A stretch of 12,154 nucleotides of DNA from Cycloclasticus sp. (GTDB lineage: Bacteria; Pseudomonadota; Gammaproteobacteria; Methylococcales; Cycloclasticaceae): the NCBI GenBank assembly GCA_018066825.1, contig JAGPVU010000076.1, forward strand, positions 1-12,154. Reading direction: 5' to 3'. Both the position numbers and the translations under genes were made by a program. How positions within the stretch are numbered: the stretch's first letter is position 1; each line of letters begins with the position of its first letter. Positions 1 to 7,075 of the stretch are shown here, in pieces. The notes below the pieces were generated by a model, which was given only the letters and a program-made list of their open reading frames with translations, searched no databases and was not told the origin of the DNA.

Positions 1-1
1 T

Positions 2-568
2 CGCGATACCTTAGAAACACAAATATCAATAAGCCTGAATTTAGATGGCACGGGTAAAACAAGCTTTACCACCGGTATCCCTTTTCTAGAGCACATGCTC
101 GACCAAATTGCTCGTCATGGCATGATTGACCTAGATATAAATGCCAAAGGTGACCTTCACATCGATGCACACCACACCGTGGAAGACTTAGGCATTACCT
201 TAGGTAAGGCCGTATCTGACGCCCTAGGAGACCGTAAAGGTATTTACCGTTATGGTCACGCCTACGTGCCATTAGACGAGGCCTTATCGCGCGTTGTCAT
301 TGATTTCTCAGGCCGGCCTGGTTTGGTTTATAACGTAGACTTCCCTCGCGCTACAATCGGCAACTTCGACGCTGACTTATTCAGGGAGTTTTTCCAAGGC
401 TTTGTTAATCACGCTAACATGACGCTGCATATTGATAATTTAAAGGGCGTCAATGCCCACCATGTAGCGGAAACTATTTTCAAAGCATTTGGACGCGCAC
501 TGCGCTTTGCGCTAGAACGCGATGAACGTATGACTGGCATTATGCCTTCAACCAAAGGTTGTTTATAA
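2..568 (+). CDS. hisB: Imidazoleglycerol-phosphate dehydratase, 5' end cut by window
   Basis: Dehydrates imidazole glycerol phosphate to imidazole acetol phosphate in cytosolic histidine synthesis. The reading frame is open from base 2 and gives 188 residues. It begins with the N-terminal family signature (R-D-T-x-E-T, then L-D-G-T-G and T-G-I-P-F-L-E-H-M-L). Both metal-binding histidine motifs are present: HHTVED in the first half and HHVAE in the second, as expected for the tandem-repeat fold with Mn ligands. Single-domain family members are about 195-200 residues, so only some 7-10 residues are missing if this is the monofunctional form. Whether an N-terminal histidinol-phosphatase domain is fused, as in E. 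coli, cannot be seen. The ATG at 95 is internal and is not the start, because conserved family sequence lies upstream. hisH follows 21 bp downstream. Confidence 0.95.
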   Translation, partial: RDTLETQISISLNLDGTGKTSFTTGIPFLEHMLDQIARHGMIDLDINAKGDLHIDAHHTVEDLGITLGKAVSDALGDRKGIYRYGHAYVPLDEALSRVVIDFSGRPGLVYNVDFPRATIGNFDADLFREFFQGFVNHANMTLHIDNLKGVNAHHVAETIFKAFGRALRFALERDERMTGIMPSTKGCL

Positions 569-589
569 CCACCTTAAGGGTACTTAGTT

Positions 590-1234
590 ATGGCCACCGT
601 TGCCGTTATCGATTATGGAATGGGCAATTTGCATTCCATCGAAAAAGCCTTAAAGACCGCCTCAGCTCACACTGACGTTATCGTCAGTGCCGACAAAGAC
701 ACCATTTTATCTGCTGATCGAGTTGTTTTTCCAGGTGTCGGCGCCATACGAGACTGCATGAATGCTTTACACAATACCGGTTTAGACGACACCATCAAAC
801 AAGTGGCAAAAGACAAGCCCTTACTCGGTATTTGCATTGGCATGCAAGCACTACTACAACACAGTGAAGAAAATGGCGGTATCGACTGCTTAGGAATTTT
901 ACCTGGCAATGTAGTTAGATTTCCAAAAGGCCTTAAAGATTCTAGTAAAAATAAATTAAAAATACCACACATGGGCTGGAATGAGGTGAATAGCTTAAAA
1001 GAAAACCCACTTTTTAAAAAAATAGGCCAAGATGAACGTTTTTATTTTGTCCATAGCTACTATGTAGATAATGTGGGAAATGATATTACAATTGCCACTA
1101 GTAAATACCCAAAGGAATTCCCTTGTGCCCTAAGGTTCAAAAACATAGTCGCTGTGCAGTTTCACCCTGAAAAAAGCCAGCACGCCGGATTACAATTATT
1201 AACAAATTTTCTTAACTGGGATGGACAGTCCTAA
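590..1234 (+). CDS. hisH: Imidazole glycerol phosphate synthase, glutamine amidotransferase subunit HisH
   Basis: Class I glutamine amidotransferase of 214 residues, the family's usual size. It releases ammonia from glutamine and passes it to HisF, which makes imidazole glycerol phosphate and AICAR. Visible features are the N-terminal D-Y-G-M-G-N-L, the oxyanion-strand P-G-V-G (residues 48-51), the nucleophile elbow G-I-C-I-G-M-Q with Cys82, the P-H-M-G-W-N block (126-131), and Q-F-H-P-E-K-S giving His192 and Glu194 of the triad. The start is supported by a TTAAGGG ribosome site at 574-580. It lies between hisB and hisA, which marks it as the housekeeping copy rather than a sugar-biosynthesis paralogue. 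Bases 901-1140 are only about 34% GC by hand count and rich in AAA/AAT codons, clearly below hisA. The conserved residues are intact. Confidence 0.96.
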   Translation: MATVAVIDYGMGNLHSIEKALKTASAHTDVIVSADKDTILSADRVVFPGVGAIRDCMNALHNTGLDDTIKQVAKDKPLLGICIGMQALLQHSEENGGIDCLGILPGNVVRFPKGLKDSSKNKLKIPHMGWNEVNSLKENPLFKKIGQDERFYFVHSYYVDNVGNDITIATSKYPKEFPCALRFKNIVAVQFHPEKSQHAGLQLLTNFLNWDGQS

Positions 1235-1254
1235 ACTATTGGAAGCTTACTCAT

Positions 1255-1989
1255 ATGATTCTTATACCTGCAATTGATCTTAAAGACGGCAAATGTGTCA
1301 GACTACGCCAAGGCCGCATGGATGACGAAACCATTTTCTCAGAAAATCCTGTTGAGGTTGCAAGCCGCTGGGTTAACGAGGGTGCCAAACGCTTGCACAT
1401 TGTCGACCTTGATGGCGCCTTTGCTGGAAAACCGATAAACGCACAGGTGATTCACGACATTGCCGAAGCCCATCCTGACCTCATAATCCAAGTCGGTGGT
1501 GGCATTCGTGATGAAGACACGATTCAAGCTTACTTAAATGCTGGCGTTCAGTACGTCATTATTGGCACAAAAGCTGTCAATGCACCTCATTTCGTTCGCG
1601 ACGTTTGTATTGAGTTTCCTGGTCACATTATCGTTGGGCTCGACGCCAAGAACGGTAAAGTCGCCATCGACGGCTGGTCTAAATTATCTAAACACGACAT
1701 CATCGACCTAGCCCAACACTTTGAGGATGACGGCGTAAATTCTATTATTTACACCGACATAGGACGAGACGGCATGATGTCAGGCGTAAACGTTGAAGAG
1801 ACGGCTAAATTGGCTAGCGCCATTCGCATTCCTGTTATTGCATCAGGCGGCATTACTTCTTTAGACGATATTCGAGCACTCGGCGCGGTAGCAGACGAAG
1901 GTATCATGGGCGCTATCACCGGCCGCGCGATTTATGAAGGCACCCTAGACTTTGCCGAAGGCGAAAGACTAGCGGAGTCATTCGCATAG
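1255..1989 (+). CDS. hisA: Phosphoribosylformimino-AICAR-phosphate isomerase HisA
   Basis: Catalyses the Amadori rearrangement of ProFAR to PRFAR, the substrate of HisHF. It is a 244-residue TIM barrel of normal family length. The two catalytic aspartates are at Asp8 (I-P-A-I-D-L-K-D-G) and Asp130 (V-G-L-D-A-K-N-G). The two phosphate-binding half-barrel motifs are present: Q-V-G-G-G-I-R (79-85) and A-S-G-G-I (in the C-terminal half), and T-D-I-G-R-D-G-M at 167-174. The sequence is HisA rather than bifunctional PriA judging by the housekeeping context (hisH before, hisF after); this was not tested. The start ATG has a GGAAG ribosome site at 1241-1245, nine bases upstream. Its stop is followed after a single base by the hisF start. 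Confidence 0.96.
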   Translation: MILIPAIDLKDGKCVRLRQGRMDDETIFSENPVEVASRWVNEGAKRLHIVDLDGAFAGKPINAQVIHDIAEAHPDLIIQVGGGIRDEDTIQAYLNAGVQYVIIGTKAVNAPHFVRDVCIEFPGHIIVGLDAKNGKVAIDGWSKLSKHDIIDLAQHFEDDGVNSIIYTDIGRDGMMSGVNVEETAKLASAIRIPVIASGGITSLDDIRALGAVADEGIMGAITGRAIYEGTLDFAEGERLAESFA

Positions 1990-1990
1990 C

Positions 1991-2764
1991 ATGGGCCTAG
2001 CCAAACGCATTATTCCTTGTTTAGATGTCGATAATGGCCGCGTTGTCAAAGGCGTCCAATTTGTTGATATTAGAGATGCGGGCGACCCTGTTGAAATAGC
2101 GCGTCGCTACGACAAAGAGGGCGCTGATGAAATTACTTTTTTAGACATTACGGCTAGCTCCGACGACAGAGAAACGATGGTCCACCTCGTAGAACAGGTT
2201 GCTGGCGAAGTTTTTATTCCTCTCACAGTTGGCGGAGGAATTCGCACGTTAGAGGATATTAGACGTATGTTAAAGGCAGGTGCCGACAAAGTCGGTATTA
2301 ATACCGCCGCCATATTCAACCCTGATTTTGTTAAACAAGCCGCTGAACGATTTGGTTCGCAATGTATCGTTGTGGCCATTGATGCTAAATGCGTTAGCGC
2401 AAAAGGCGAACCTAAACGCTGGGAAATATTCACTCATGGTGGACGAAAAAAAACCGGCCTAGACGCTATCGAGTGGGCTATAAAAATGGTCAGCTATGGT
2501 GCCGGCGAGATCTTACTCACTAGCATGGACCGCGACGGTACCAAAATTGGTTTCGATTTAGAGCTTACCCGCGCTATTAGCGAAGCAGTAGAGGTCCCAG
2601 TCATTGCTTCTGGTGGTGTAGGCACGCTCGATCACTTGGTGGAAGGCGTTACCAAAGGTAAAGCCGATGCAGTATTAGCCGCCAGCATTTTCCACTTTGC
2701 TGAATTTACTATCGGCGAAGCAAAACAATACATGCAAAATCACGGCATAGAGGTACGCTTGTGA
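1991..2764 (+). CDS. hisF: Imidazole glycerol phosphate synthase, cyclase subunit HisF
   Basis: Synthase half of the HisHF complex: a 257-residue TIM barrel that combines PRFAR with ammonia channelled from HisH to give imidazole glycerol phosphate and AICAR. Catalytic aspartates are visible at Asp12 (I-I-P-C-L-D-V-D-N-G) and Asp131 (V-V-A-I-D-A-K). The phosphate-binding motifs are T-V-G-G-G-I-R (79-85) and A-S-G-G-V-G in the second half barrel, with L-T-S-M-D-R-D-G-T-K between them. The ATG lies one base after the hisA stop with a CGGAG at 1973-1977, rather far (13 bases) from the start, which suggests reinitiation or coupling. Its stop codon overlaps the GTG start of hisI. Confidence 0.97.
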   Translation: MGLAKRIIPCLDVDNGRVVKGVQFVDIRDAGDPVEIARRYDKEGADEITFLDITASSDDRETMVHLVEQVAGEVFIPLTVGGGIRTLEDIRRMLKAGADKVGINTAAIFNPDFVKQAAERFGSQCIVVAIDAKCVSAKGEPKRWEIFTHGGRKKTGLDAIEWAIKMVSYGAGEILLTSMDRDGTKIGFDLELTRAISEAVEVPVIASGGVGTLDHLVEGVTKGKADAVLAASIFHFAEFTIGEAKQYMQNHGIEVRL

Positions 2765-3147
2765 ACAACTGGCTAGATCAAGTTCGCTGGAATGCTGACG
2801 GGCTCGTACCCGCTATCGCGCAAGACCACAATAGCGGAAAAATCCTCATGGTCGCTTGGATGAACAAAGAGGCCCTGCAACTGACCGTCGAACACAAACA
2901 CGCTGTCTACTGGTCACGCTCACGAAAAAAACTTTGGCACAAAGGTGAAGAGTCCGGTCATCAACAAAAGGTTATCGAGATTCGTTTAGACTGTGATGAA
3001 GATGTTATTCTGCTCTCGGTTGAACAAAAAGGTGGCATTGCTTGTCATACGGGACGTGAACGTTGTTTTTACCGATCACTTATTGACGGCGAATGGCAAA
3101 CGAACGAACCCGTTTTAAAAGACCCAAAGAGCATCTACTCAAAATGA
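2761..3147 (+). CDS. hisI: Phosphoribosyl-AMP cyclohydrolase HisI (monofunctional)
   Basis: Opens the adenine ring of phosphoribosyl-AMP to give ProFAR, the substrate of HisA. The protein has 128 residues and consists of the cyclohydrolase domain alone; in enterobacteria this domain is fused to HisE. Key motifs are M-V-A-W-M-N (30-35), Y-W-S-R-S-R (50-55), L-W-H-K-G-E-E-S-G-H (58-67), the metal-binding D-C-D-E-D (77-81), and the zinc cysteines Cys78, Cys95 and Cys102. The start is GTG at 2761, overlapping the hisF stop as GTGA, with an AGAGG ribosome site at 2749-2753. No ATG near the start would keep the conserved N-terminus. Its stop overlaps the hisE start as ATGA. Confidence 0.96.
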   Translation: MNNWLDQVRWNADGLVPAIAQDHNSGKILMVAWMNKEALQLTVEHKHAVYWSRSRKKLWHKGEESGHQQKVIEIRLDCDEDVILLSVEQKGGIACHTGRERCFYRSLIDGEWQTNEPVLKDPKSIYSK

Positions 3148-3461
3148 GCGACATACTAAAACAACTGGAAGAAATTTTGCAGCAACGTAAACAGCAAAGC
3201 CCCGACTCTTCATACGTGGCCAGCCTATACAGCAAAGGCCTTGATACCATTCTTAAAAAGATCGGCGAAGAGGCGACCGAGACGGTTATTGCGGCAAAAT
3301 CGGGCGATAAAACCCAAATTGTTTATGAAACCGCTGACCTATGGTTTCATACGCTGATCTTATTGTCCCAACAAGGGCTTAGTTCCAGCGACGTTTTACA
3401 AGAACTTGAGCGTCGCTTTGGGCTTTCCGGATTAGATGAAAAAGCCAGTAGAAACAAGTAG
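3144..3461 (+). CDS. hisE: Phosphoribosyl-ATP pyrophosphatase HisE
   Basis: Hydrolyses phosphoribosyl-ATP to phosphoribosyl-AMP and pyrophosphate, feeding HisI. It is an all-alpha MazG-like protein of 105 residues, typical of stand-alone HisE. The diagnostic motifs are K-K-I-G-E-E-A-T-E-T-V-I-A-A-K (38-52) and E-T-A-D-L-W-F-H-T-L (62-71), whose acidic residues bind magnesium. The frame is open further upstream to an ATG at 3093, but that would add 17 residues inside hisI that match nothing in the family. The ATG at 3144 gives the expected N-terminus and a 4-base ATGA overlap with the hisI stop. It is the last his gene here, and tatA follows 37 bp later with no visible terminator. Confidence 0.96.
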   Translation: MSDILKQLEEILQQRKQQSPDSSYVASLYSKGLDTILKKIGEEATETVIAAKSGDKTQIVYETADLWFHTLILLSQQGLSSSDVLQELERRFGLSGLDEKASRNK

Positions 3462-3488
3462 AATGCGCTTACTCACACAATTATAGTC

Positions 3489-3493
3489 AGGAG
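3489..3493 (+). promoter_or_regulatory. Ribosome binding site of tatA
   Basis: AGGAG lies five bases before the tatA ATG. It is one of the strongest Shine-Dalgarno matches in the window and fits the high synthesis expected for TatA, which is usually made in excess over TatC. The 37 bp gap before tatA holds no hairpin followed by a T-tract, so transcription may run through from the his genes. Confidence 0.7.
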
Positions 3494-3498
3494 TTCTT

Positions 3499-3708
3499 AT
3501 GGGCGGCATTGGTATTTGGCAATTAATTATTATTCTCGTTATCGTACTCTTACTATTTGGTACCAAACGATTACGCAACCTCGGTGGCGACCTTGGCGGG
3601 GCCATTAAGGGCTTTAAAGGCGCTATGAAAGACGGCGAATCAAAAAAAGGGCCTGATGACCAGAAGTCTGTAAAAGACGAATCTAACGAAAACGACGCTA
3701 AAAAATAG
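3499..3708 (+). CDS. tatA: Sec-independent protein translocase subunit TatA
   Basis: Pore-forming or membrane-weakening subunit of the twin-arginine translocase, which exports folded proteins across the inner membrane. The 69-residue protein shows the full TatA plan. A short N-terminal membrane helix (about residues 4-20) carries polar Gln8 in the G-I-W-Q-L-I context. A Phe20-Gly21 hinge follows, then an amphipathic helix (about 22-44) with F-K-G-A-M, Phe39 matching the essential E. coli residue. The tail is highly charged and low in complexity. Gln8 and the short length point to TatA/TatE rather than TatB, which normally has Glu8 and a longer cytoplasmic part. tatC follows after 40 bp with no tatB between them, so this protein may have to serve both roles unless tatB lies elsewhere. 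Confidence 0.93.
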   Translation: MGGIGIWQLIIILVIVLLLFGTKRLRNLGGDLGGAIKGFKGAMKDGESKKGPDDQKSVKDESNENDAKK

Positions 3709-3724
3709 TCGGCTTCGACCATTA

Positions 3725-3742
3725 AGCCCGTATATGGGGGCT
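3725..3742 (+). promoter_or_regulatory. Small hairpin over the tatC ribosome binding site
   Basis: AGCCC (3725-3729) and GGGCT (3738-3742) are perfect 5-base arms around an 8-base loop in the tatA-tatC gap. The right arm and loop contain the G-run at 3736-3740, the only Shine-Dalgarno-like sequence for tatC (ATG at 3749). If it forms in the mRNA, the stem would partly hide the site and lower tatC translation relative to tatA. It is short and has no T-tract, so it is not a terminator. The regulatory role is inference. Confidence 0.35.
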
Positions 3743-3748
3743 GTTTAA

Positions 3749-4498
3749 ATGTCTGAACAAAACACCAGCGAACCAGAGAGCAGCTTTGTTTCTCACCTGA
3801 TTGAATTGCGCACCCGCTTAATACACGCGTTGCTTGGCATGCTCGCCATTTTTCTACCACTAGCGCCGTTTGCAAACGACATCTACTCATTTCTCGCGCA
3901 ACCCCTGCTAATGCATATGCCAGAGGGCACAAGCATGGTTGCGATTGAAGTTATTTCACCGTTCCTAACACCACTAAAGCTCACCTTAATGCTGTCGGTA
4001 TTTATCAGCATTCCCTGGATTTTTTACCAGGTATGGCTATTTATTGCCCCCGGCCTGTACCAACACGAAAAAAAAATCGCTTTACCGCTGGTCGCTGCTG
4101 CCACGGGGTTATTTTATTCCGGCATGTTGTTCGCCTATTTCATCGTGATGCCGCTCATTTTTCAATTCCTGACAGCCACTGCACCAGAAGGCGTTGCGGT
4201 AATGACCGACATCAGCAAATACTTAGACTTTGTACTCACGCTTTTTTTCGCCTTTGGCGTTGCTTTCCAAATTCCAATCGCCACCTTTTTATTAGTTAAA
4301 ACCGGCGTCTCCACACCGCAAAAGCTAGCTGACAAACGGCCGTATATTATTGTCGGCACCTTTGTTATTGGCATGCTATTGACGCCACCTGATGTGATCT
4401 CACAAACCTTACTGGCCCTACCCATGTGGTTATTGTTTGAAATTGGTCTGATAATGGCTAAAAAGTTCGTGCCCACAAAGGAAAACGAGGGCGCCTAA
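3749..4498 (+). CDS. tatC: Sec-independent protein translocase subunit TatC
   Basis: Polytopic inner-membrane receptor of the twin-arginine pathway, which binds the RR signal peptide and recruits TatA. The protein has 249 residues with six predicted membrane helices. Conserved features are S-H-L-I-E-L-R-T-R-L (Glu19, matching E. coli Glu15), the periplasmic P-F-L-T-P block, Y-Q-V-W-L-F-I-A-P-G-L-Y-Q-H-E (Phe98 and Glu107, matching Phe94 and Glu103 of the signal-peptide site), and G-M-L-L-T-P-P-D-V with the helix-5 polar cluster Met209, Thr212 and Gln219. The position matching E. coli Glu170 in helix 4 is Gln174 here (F-G-V-A-F-Q-I-P). The gene lacks a tatB partner upstream. It abuts the next gene: its TAA is immediately followed by ATG. 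Confidence 0.97.
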   Translation: MSEQNTSEPESSFVSHLIELRTRLIHALLGMLAIFLPLAPFANDIYSFLAQPLLMHMPEGTSMVAIEVISPFLTPLKLTLMLSVFISIPWIFYQVWLFIAPGLYQHEKKIALPLVAAATGLFYSGMLFAYFIVMPLIFQFLTATAPEGVAVMTDISKYLDFVLTLFFAFGVAFQIPIATFLLVKTGVSTPQKLADKRPYIIVGTFVIGMLLTPPDVISQTLLALPMWLLFEIGLIMAKKFVPTKENEGA

Positions 4499-4912
4499 AT
4501 GAAGAGGGGTATACTAATGGCTATTATGTTAATAAGCACAATTGGTTTTGCAACTAATGGCGACTTAAAACCCTGCCCTGATAAGCCTAACTGTGTTTCT
4601 AGCACGGCGACTAACCAGCATGCTATTGAGCCCTTTCATCTGACCAATAGCATCGAGATGAAAAAGATCGCCGCCTTATTAACAACGCTAGATACCCACG
4701 TTAGCGTTATGCATGACCCGCATCGCATCCACGCAGAAATAACCAGCCGAGTGTTCGGTTTTGTCGATGACTTAGATCTATTGCTGCTCACCGAAAAGCG
4801 CCTTATTCACGTACGCTCAGCGTCAAGAACGGGCCATTACGATTTTGGCGTCAACCGGCGCCGCGTCGAAAAACTAAGAATACTACTTAAAAACCAAGGA
4901 CTCATCCAATGA
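4499..4912 (+). CDS. DUF1499 family protein, probably exported
   Basis: A 137-residue protein of the DUF1499 family, whose function is unknown. It shows the family's N-terminal C-P-D-K-P-N-C-V-S-S motif (Cys26, Cys32) and the C-terminal signature around residues 107-124 (S-A-S-R-T-G-H-Y-D-F-G-V-N-R-R-R-V-E). The N-terminus looks like a short signal peptide: Lys2-Arg3, a hydrophobic core, and a possible cut after G-F-A at residue 18. It lacks a clear lipobox. The start at 4499 has GAGGG at 4487-4491. An ATG at 4517 is also preceded by a G-rich stretch but would remove the basic n-region, so I prefer 4499. The two cysteines would be periplasmic if cleavage is correct. It overlaps the next gene by ATGA and abuts tatC, so it is probably cotranscribed. 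No twin-arginine motif is visible, so I infer no Tat substrate role. Confidence 0.85.
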   Translation: MKRGILMAIMLISTIGFATNGDLKPCPDKPNCVSSTATNQHAIEPFHLTNSIEMKKIAALLTTLDTHVSVMHDPHRIHAEITSRVFGFVDDLDLLLLTEKRLIHVRSASRTGHYDFGVNRRRVEKLRILLKNQGLIQ

Positions 4913-7065
4913 TGCCCACAGCCGAACCCCTATCTTCACACCCTAAATATTGGGCAGAATGCTATGGTACTGCACCTTTTCTACCCACCACGCGTGAGGA
5001 AATGGATGCCTTGGGCTGGGACAGTTGCGACATCATCATCGTAACCGGTGACGCGTATGTCGATCACCCAAGTTTTGGTATGGCCGTTATTGGCCGCTTG
5101 CTAGAGAAACAAGGCTTTCGCGTCGGCATTATTGACCAGCCTAACTGGCAAAGTGCAGATGACTTTTCAAACCTAGGCCAACCGAACTTATTTTTTGGTA
5201 TCGCTGCTGGCAACATGGATTCAATGATCAACCGCTATACCGCGGATAAACGCGCGCGTTCTGACGACGCTTATTCACCCGATGACCAAGCAGGGCACCG
5301 ACCCGACCGGGCAGTTATTGTATACACCCAACGTTGCAAAGAAGCTTTTCCTCAGACACCCATCGTCATCGGTAGTATTGAAGCCAGCTTACGCCGCATT
5401 GCGCACTACGATTATTGGGACAACCAGGTAAGACGGTCGATTTTGGTCGATTCTCAAGCCGATATTTTATTGTACGGTAACGCTGAACGAGCCATTACCG
5501 AGCTAGCGCACCGCTTATCTATCAATGAACCCATTACGAATATCACTGATATTCGTGGCACCGCCTTTATACGTGACACCCTACCCGATGGTTGGACACT
5601 GATTGATTCGACCCGTGTTGATCGGCCCGGCACTATTGATCCGCATCAAAACCCATACCAAACAGACGAAGAGCGCGCTGCCGCAAGTGGCGGCAAGTGT
5701 GAAATTAGCAATAAAACTGCCGATGGAAGCCAAGTCGTCAGTCTTAAGTTTTTACCTAAACACAGCAAAACTGATCGCGCGACAACCGTTATTCGCTTAC
5801 CGTCATACAAGAAAACCAGTACCGATCCCGTGCTTTACGCACACGCTTCGCGGGTGTTGCATTTAGAAACTAACCCCGGTAATGCGCGCGCCCTCGTGCA
5901 AAATAACGACGGCAAAGACGTTTGGCTAAACCCACCCCCTATCCCATTATCTACCGAAGAAATGGATGAGGTCTTTGGCTTACCCTATCAACGCGTGCCG
6001 CACCCAAAATATGAGGGTAAACGTATCCCCGCGTATGAAATGATCCGCTTTTCAATCAATATCATGCGCGGCTGTTTTGGTGGTTGCACTTTTTGTTCGA
6101 TCACCGAGCACGAAGGTCGAATTATTCAAAATCGTTCTGAACAATCTATTCTGGACGAGATCGAGGACATTCGCGACAAAACACCAGGTTTCACCGGCAC
6201 AATCTCCGATCTTGGTGGCCCCACCGCCAATATGTACCGCCTAGCTTGTAAAGACCCAAAAATTGAAGCTGCCTGCCGCTTACCCTCCTGCGTGTACCCC
6301 GGTATTTGCGACAATTTAAACACCGATCACGACCCGTTGATTAAACTGTATAAAAAAGCACGTCAAATTAAAGGCGTCAAACGCATCTTAATTGCCTCTG
6401 GCCTGCGTTACGACTTAGCGGTTGAATCACCTGAATATGTAGAAGAACTGGTCACCCACCACGTCGGTGGTTATTTAAAAATCGCCCCCGAACATACTGA
6501 ACAAGCGCCCTTATCTAAGATGATGAAACCTGGCATTGGCAGCTACGATCGCTTTAAAGCGATGTTCGAAAAATTCACTAAAAAAGCCGGTAAAAAGCAG
6601 TATCTAATTCCCTATTTTATCGCCGCCCACCCCGGCACAGAAGACGAGGATATGGTCAATCTCGCCTCATGGCTAAAACGTAATAACTTTCAGGCTGATC
6701 AAGTCCAAACCTTTTACCCATCGCCGATGGCAACGGCCACCACCATGTACCATACGGGGCGCAACCCGCTTAAAGGTTTGAGCTATAAAAGCGAAAAGAT
6801 CAATACCGTTAAAAGCCTACAGCAACGTCAGTTACACAAGGCCTTGCTGCGCTACCACGATCCAAAAAATTGGAAAATCATTAAAGACTTACTGCTTAAA
6901 ATGGGTAAAAAGAATTTGATTGGCGACGGCCCCAACTGTCTGATTCCAAACTCGCCTAATGCCGGCAAGCGCGCAGCAAAAACAAACGCCAGAAAATTCG
7001 TCACTAAACACACTTCACAAGGCTACAAACCTTTGAAGCCTAAAAAGCCGACGATTATGAAATGA
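4909..7065 (+). CDS. ygiQ: YgiQ family radical SAM protein
   Basis: A 718-residue radical S-adenosylmethionine protein of the YgiQ family (UPF0313), with no established reaction. The N-terminal region (about 1-370) contains the highly conserved blocks L-G-W-D-S-C-D-I-I-I-V-T-G-D-A-Y-V-D-H-P-S-F-G, A-G-N-M-D-S-M-I-N-R-Y and I-E-A-S-L-R-R-I-A-H-Y-D-Y-W. The radical SAM cluster motif C-x3-C-x2-C is intact at Cys389, Cys393 and Cys396 (R-G-C-F-G-G-C-T-F-C-S), followed by I-S-D-L-G-G-P-T-A-N-M-Y and the C-terminal Y-L-K-I-A-P-E-H-T-E and Y-F-I-A-A-H-P-G-T-E blocks. Length is close to E. coli YgiQ (about 740), and the basic tail is shorter. The start overlaps the preceding stop. Two successive ATGs (4909 and 4912) are both usable, with AAGGA at 4896-4900. 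The C-terminal end faces the LysR gene with only 10 bp between. Confidence 0.95.
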   Translation: MMPTAEPLSSHPKYWAECYGTAPFLPTTREEMDALGWDSCDIIIVTGDAYVDHPSFGMAVIGRLLEKQGFRVGIIDQPNWQSADDFSNLGQPNLFFGIAAGNMDSMINRYTADKRARSDDAYSPDDQAGHRPDRAVIVYTQRCKEAFPQTPIVIGSIEASLRRIAHYDYWDNQVRRSILVDSQADILLYGNAERAITELAHRLSINEPITNITDIRGTAFIRDTLPDGWTLIDSTRVDRPGTIDPHQNPYQTDEERAAASGGKCEISNKTADGSQVVSLKFLPKHSKTDRATTVIRLPSYKKTSTDPVLYAHASRVLHLETNPGNARALVQNNDGKDVWLNPPPIPLSTEEMDEVFGLPYQRVPHPKYEGKRIPAYEMIRFSINIMRGCFGGCTFCSITEHEGRIIQNRSEQSILDEIEDIRDKTPGFTGTISDLGGPTANMYRLACKDPKIEAACRLPSCVYPGICDNLNTDHDPLIKLYKKARQIKGVKRILIASGLRYDLAVESPEYVEELVTHHVGGYLKIAPEHTEQAPLSKMMKPGIGSYDRFKAMFEKFTKKAGKKQYLIPYFIAAHPGTEDEDMVNLASWLKRNNFQADQVQTFYPSPMATATTMYHTGRNPLKGLSYKSEKINTVKSLQQRQLHKALLRYHDPKNWKIIKDLLLKMGKKNLIGDGPNCLIPNSPNAGKRAAKTNARKFVTKHTSQGYKPLKPKKPTIMK

Positions 7066-7075
7066 GCAGGCAAAC

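Noticed and set aside
667..972. 101-codon - strand frame inside hisH, and similar - strand frames inside hisA, hisF, tatC and the DASS gene
   Set aside because: All are shadows of conserved genes in another frame, without ribosome sites or family resemblance.
3093..3143. Longer hisE start at 3093
   Set aside because: The extra residues are hisI sequence read in another frame; the ATG at 3144 with its ATGA overlap gives the family N-terminus.
3432..3932. 166-codon open frame on the - strand across hisE, tatA and tatC
   Set aside because: It lies antisense to three well-recognised genes, contains no recognisable domain, and its openness follows from their codon bias.
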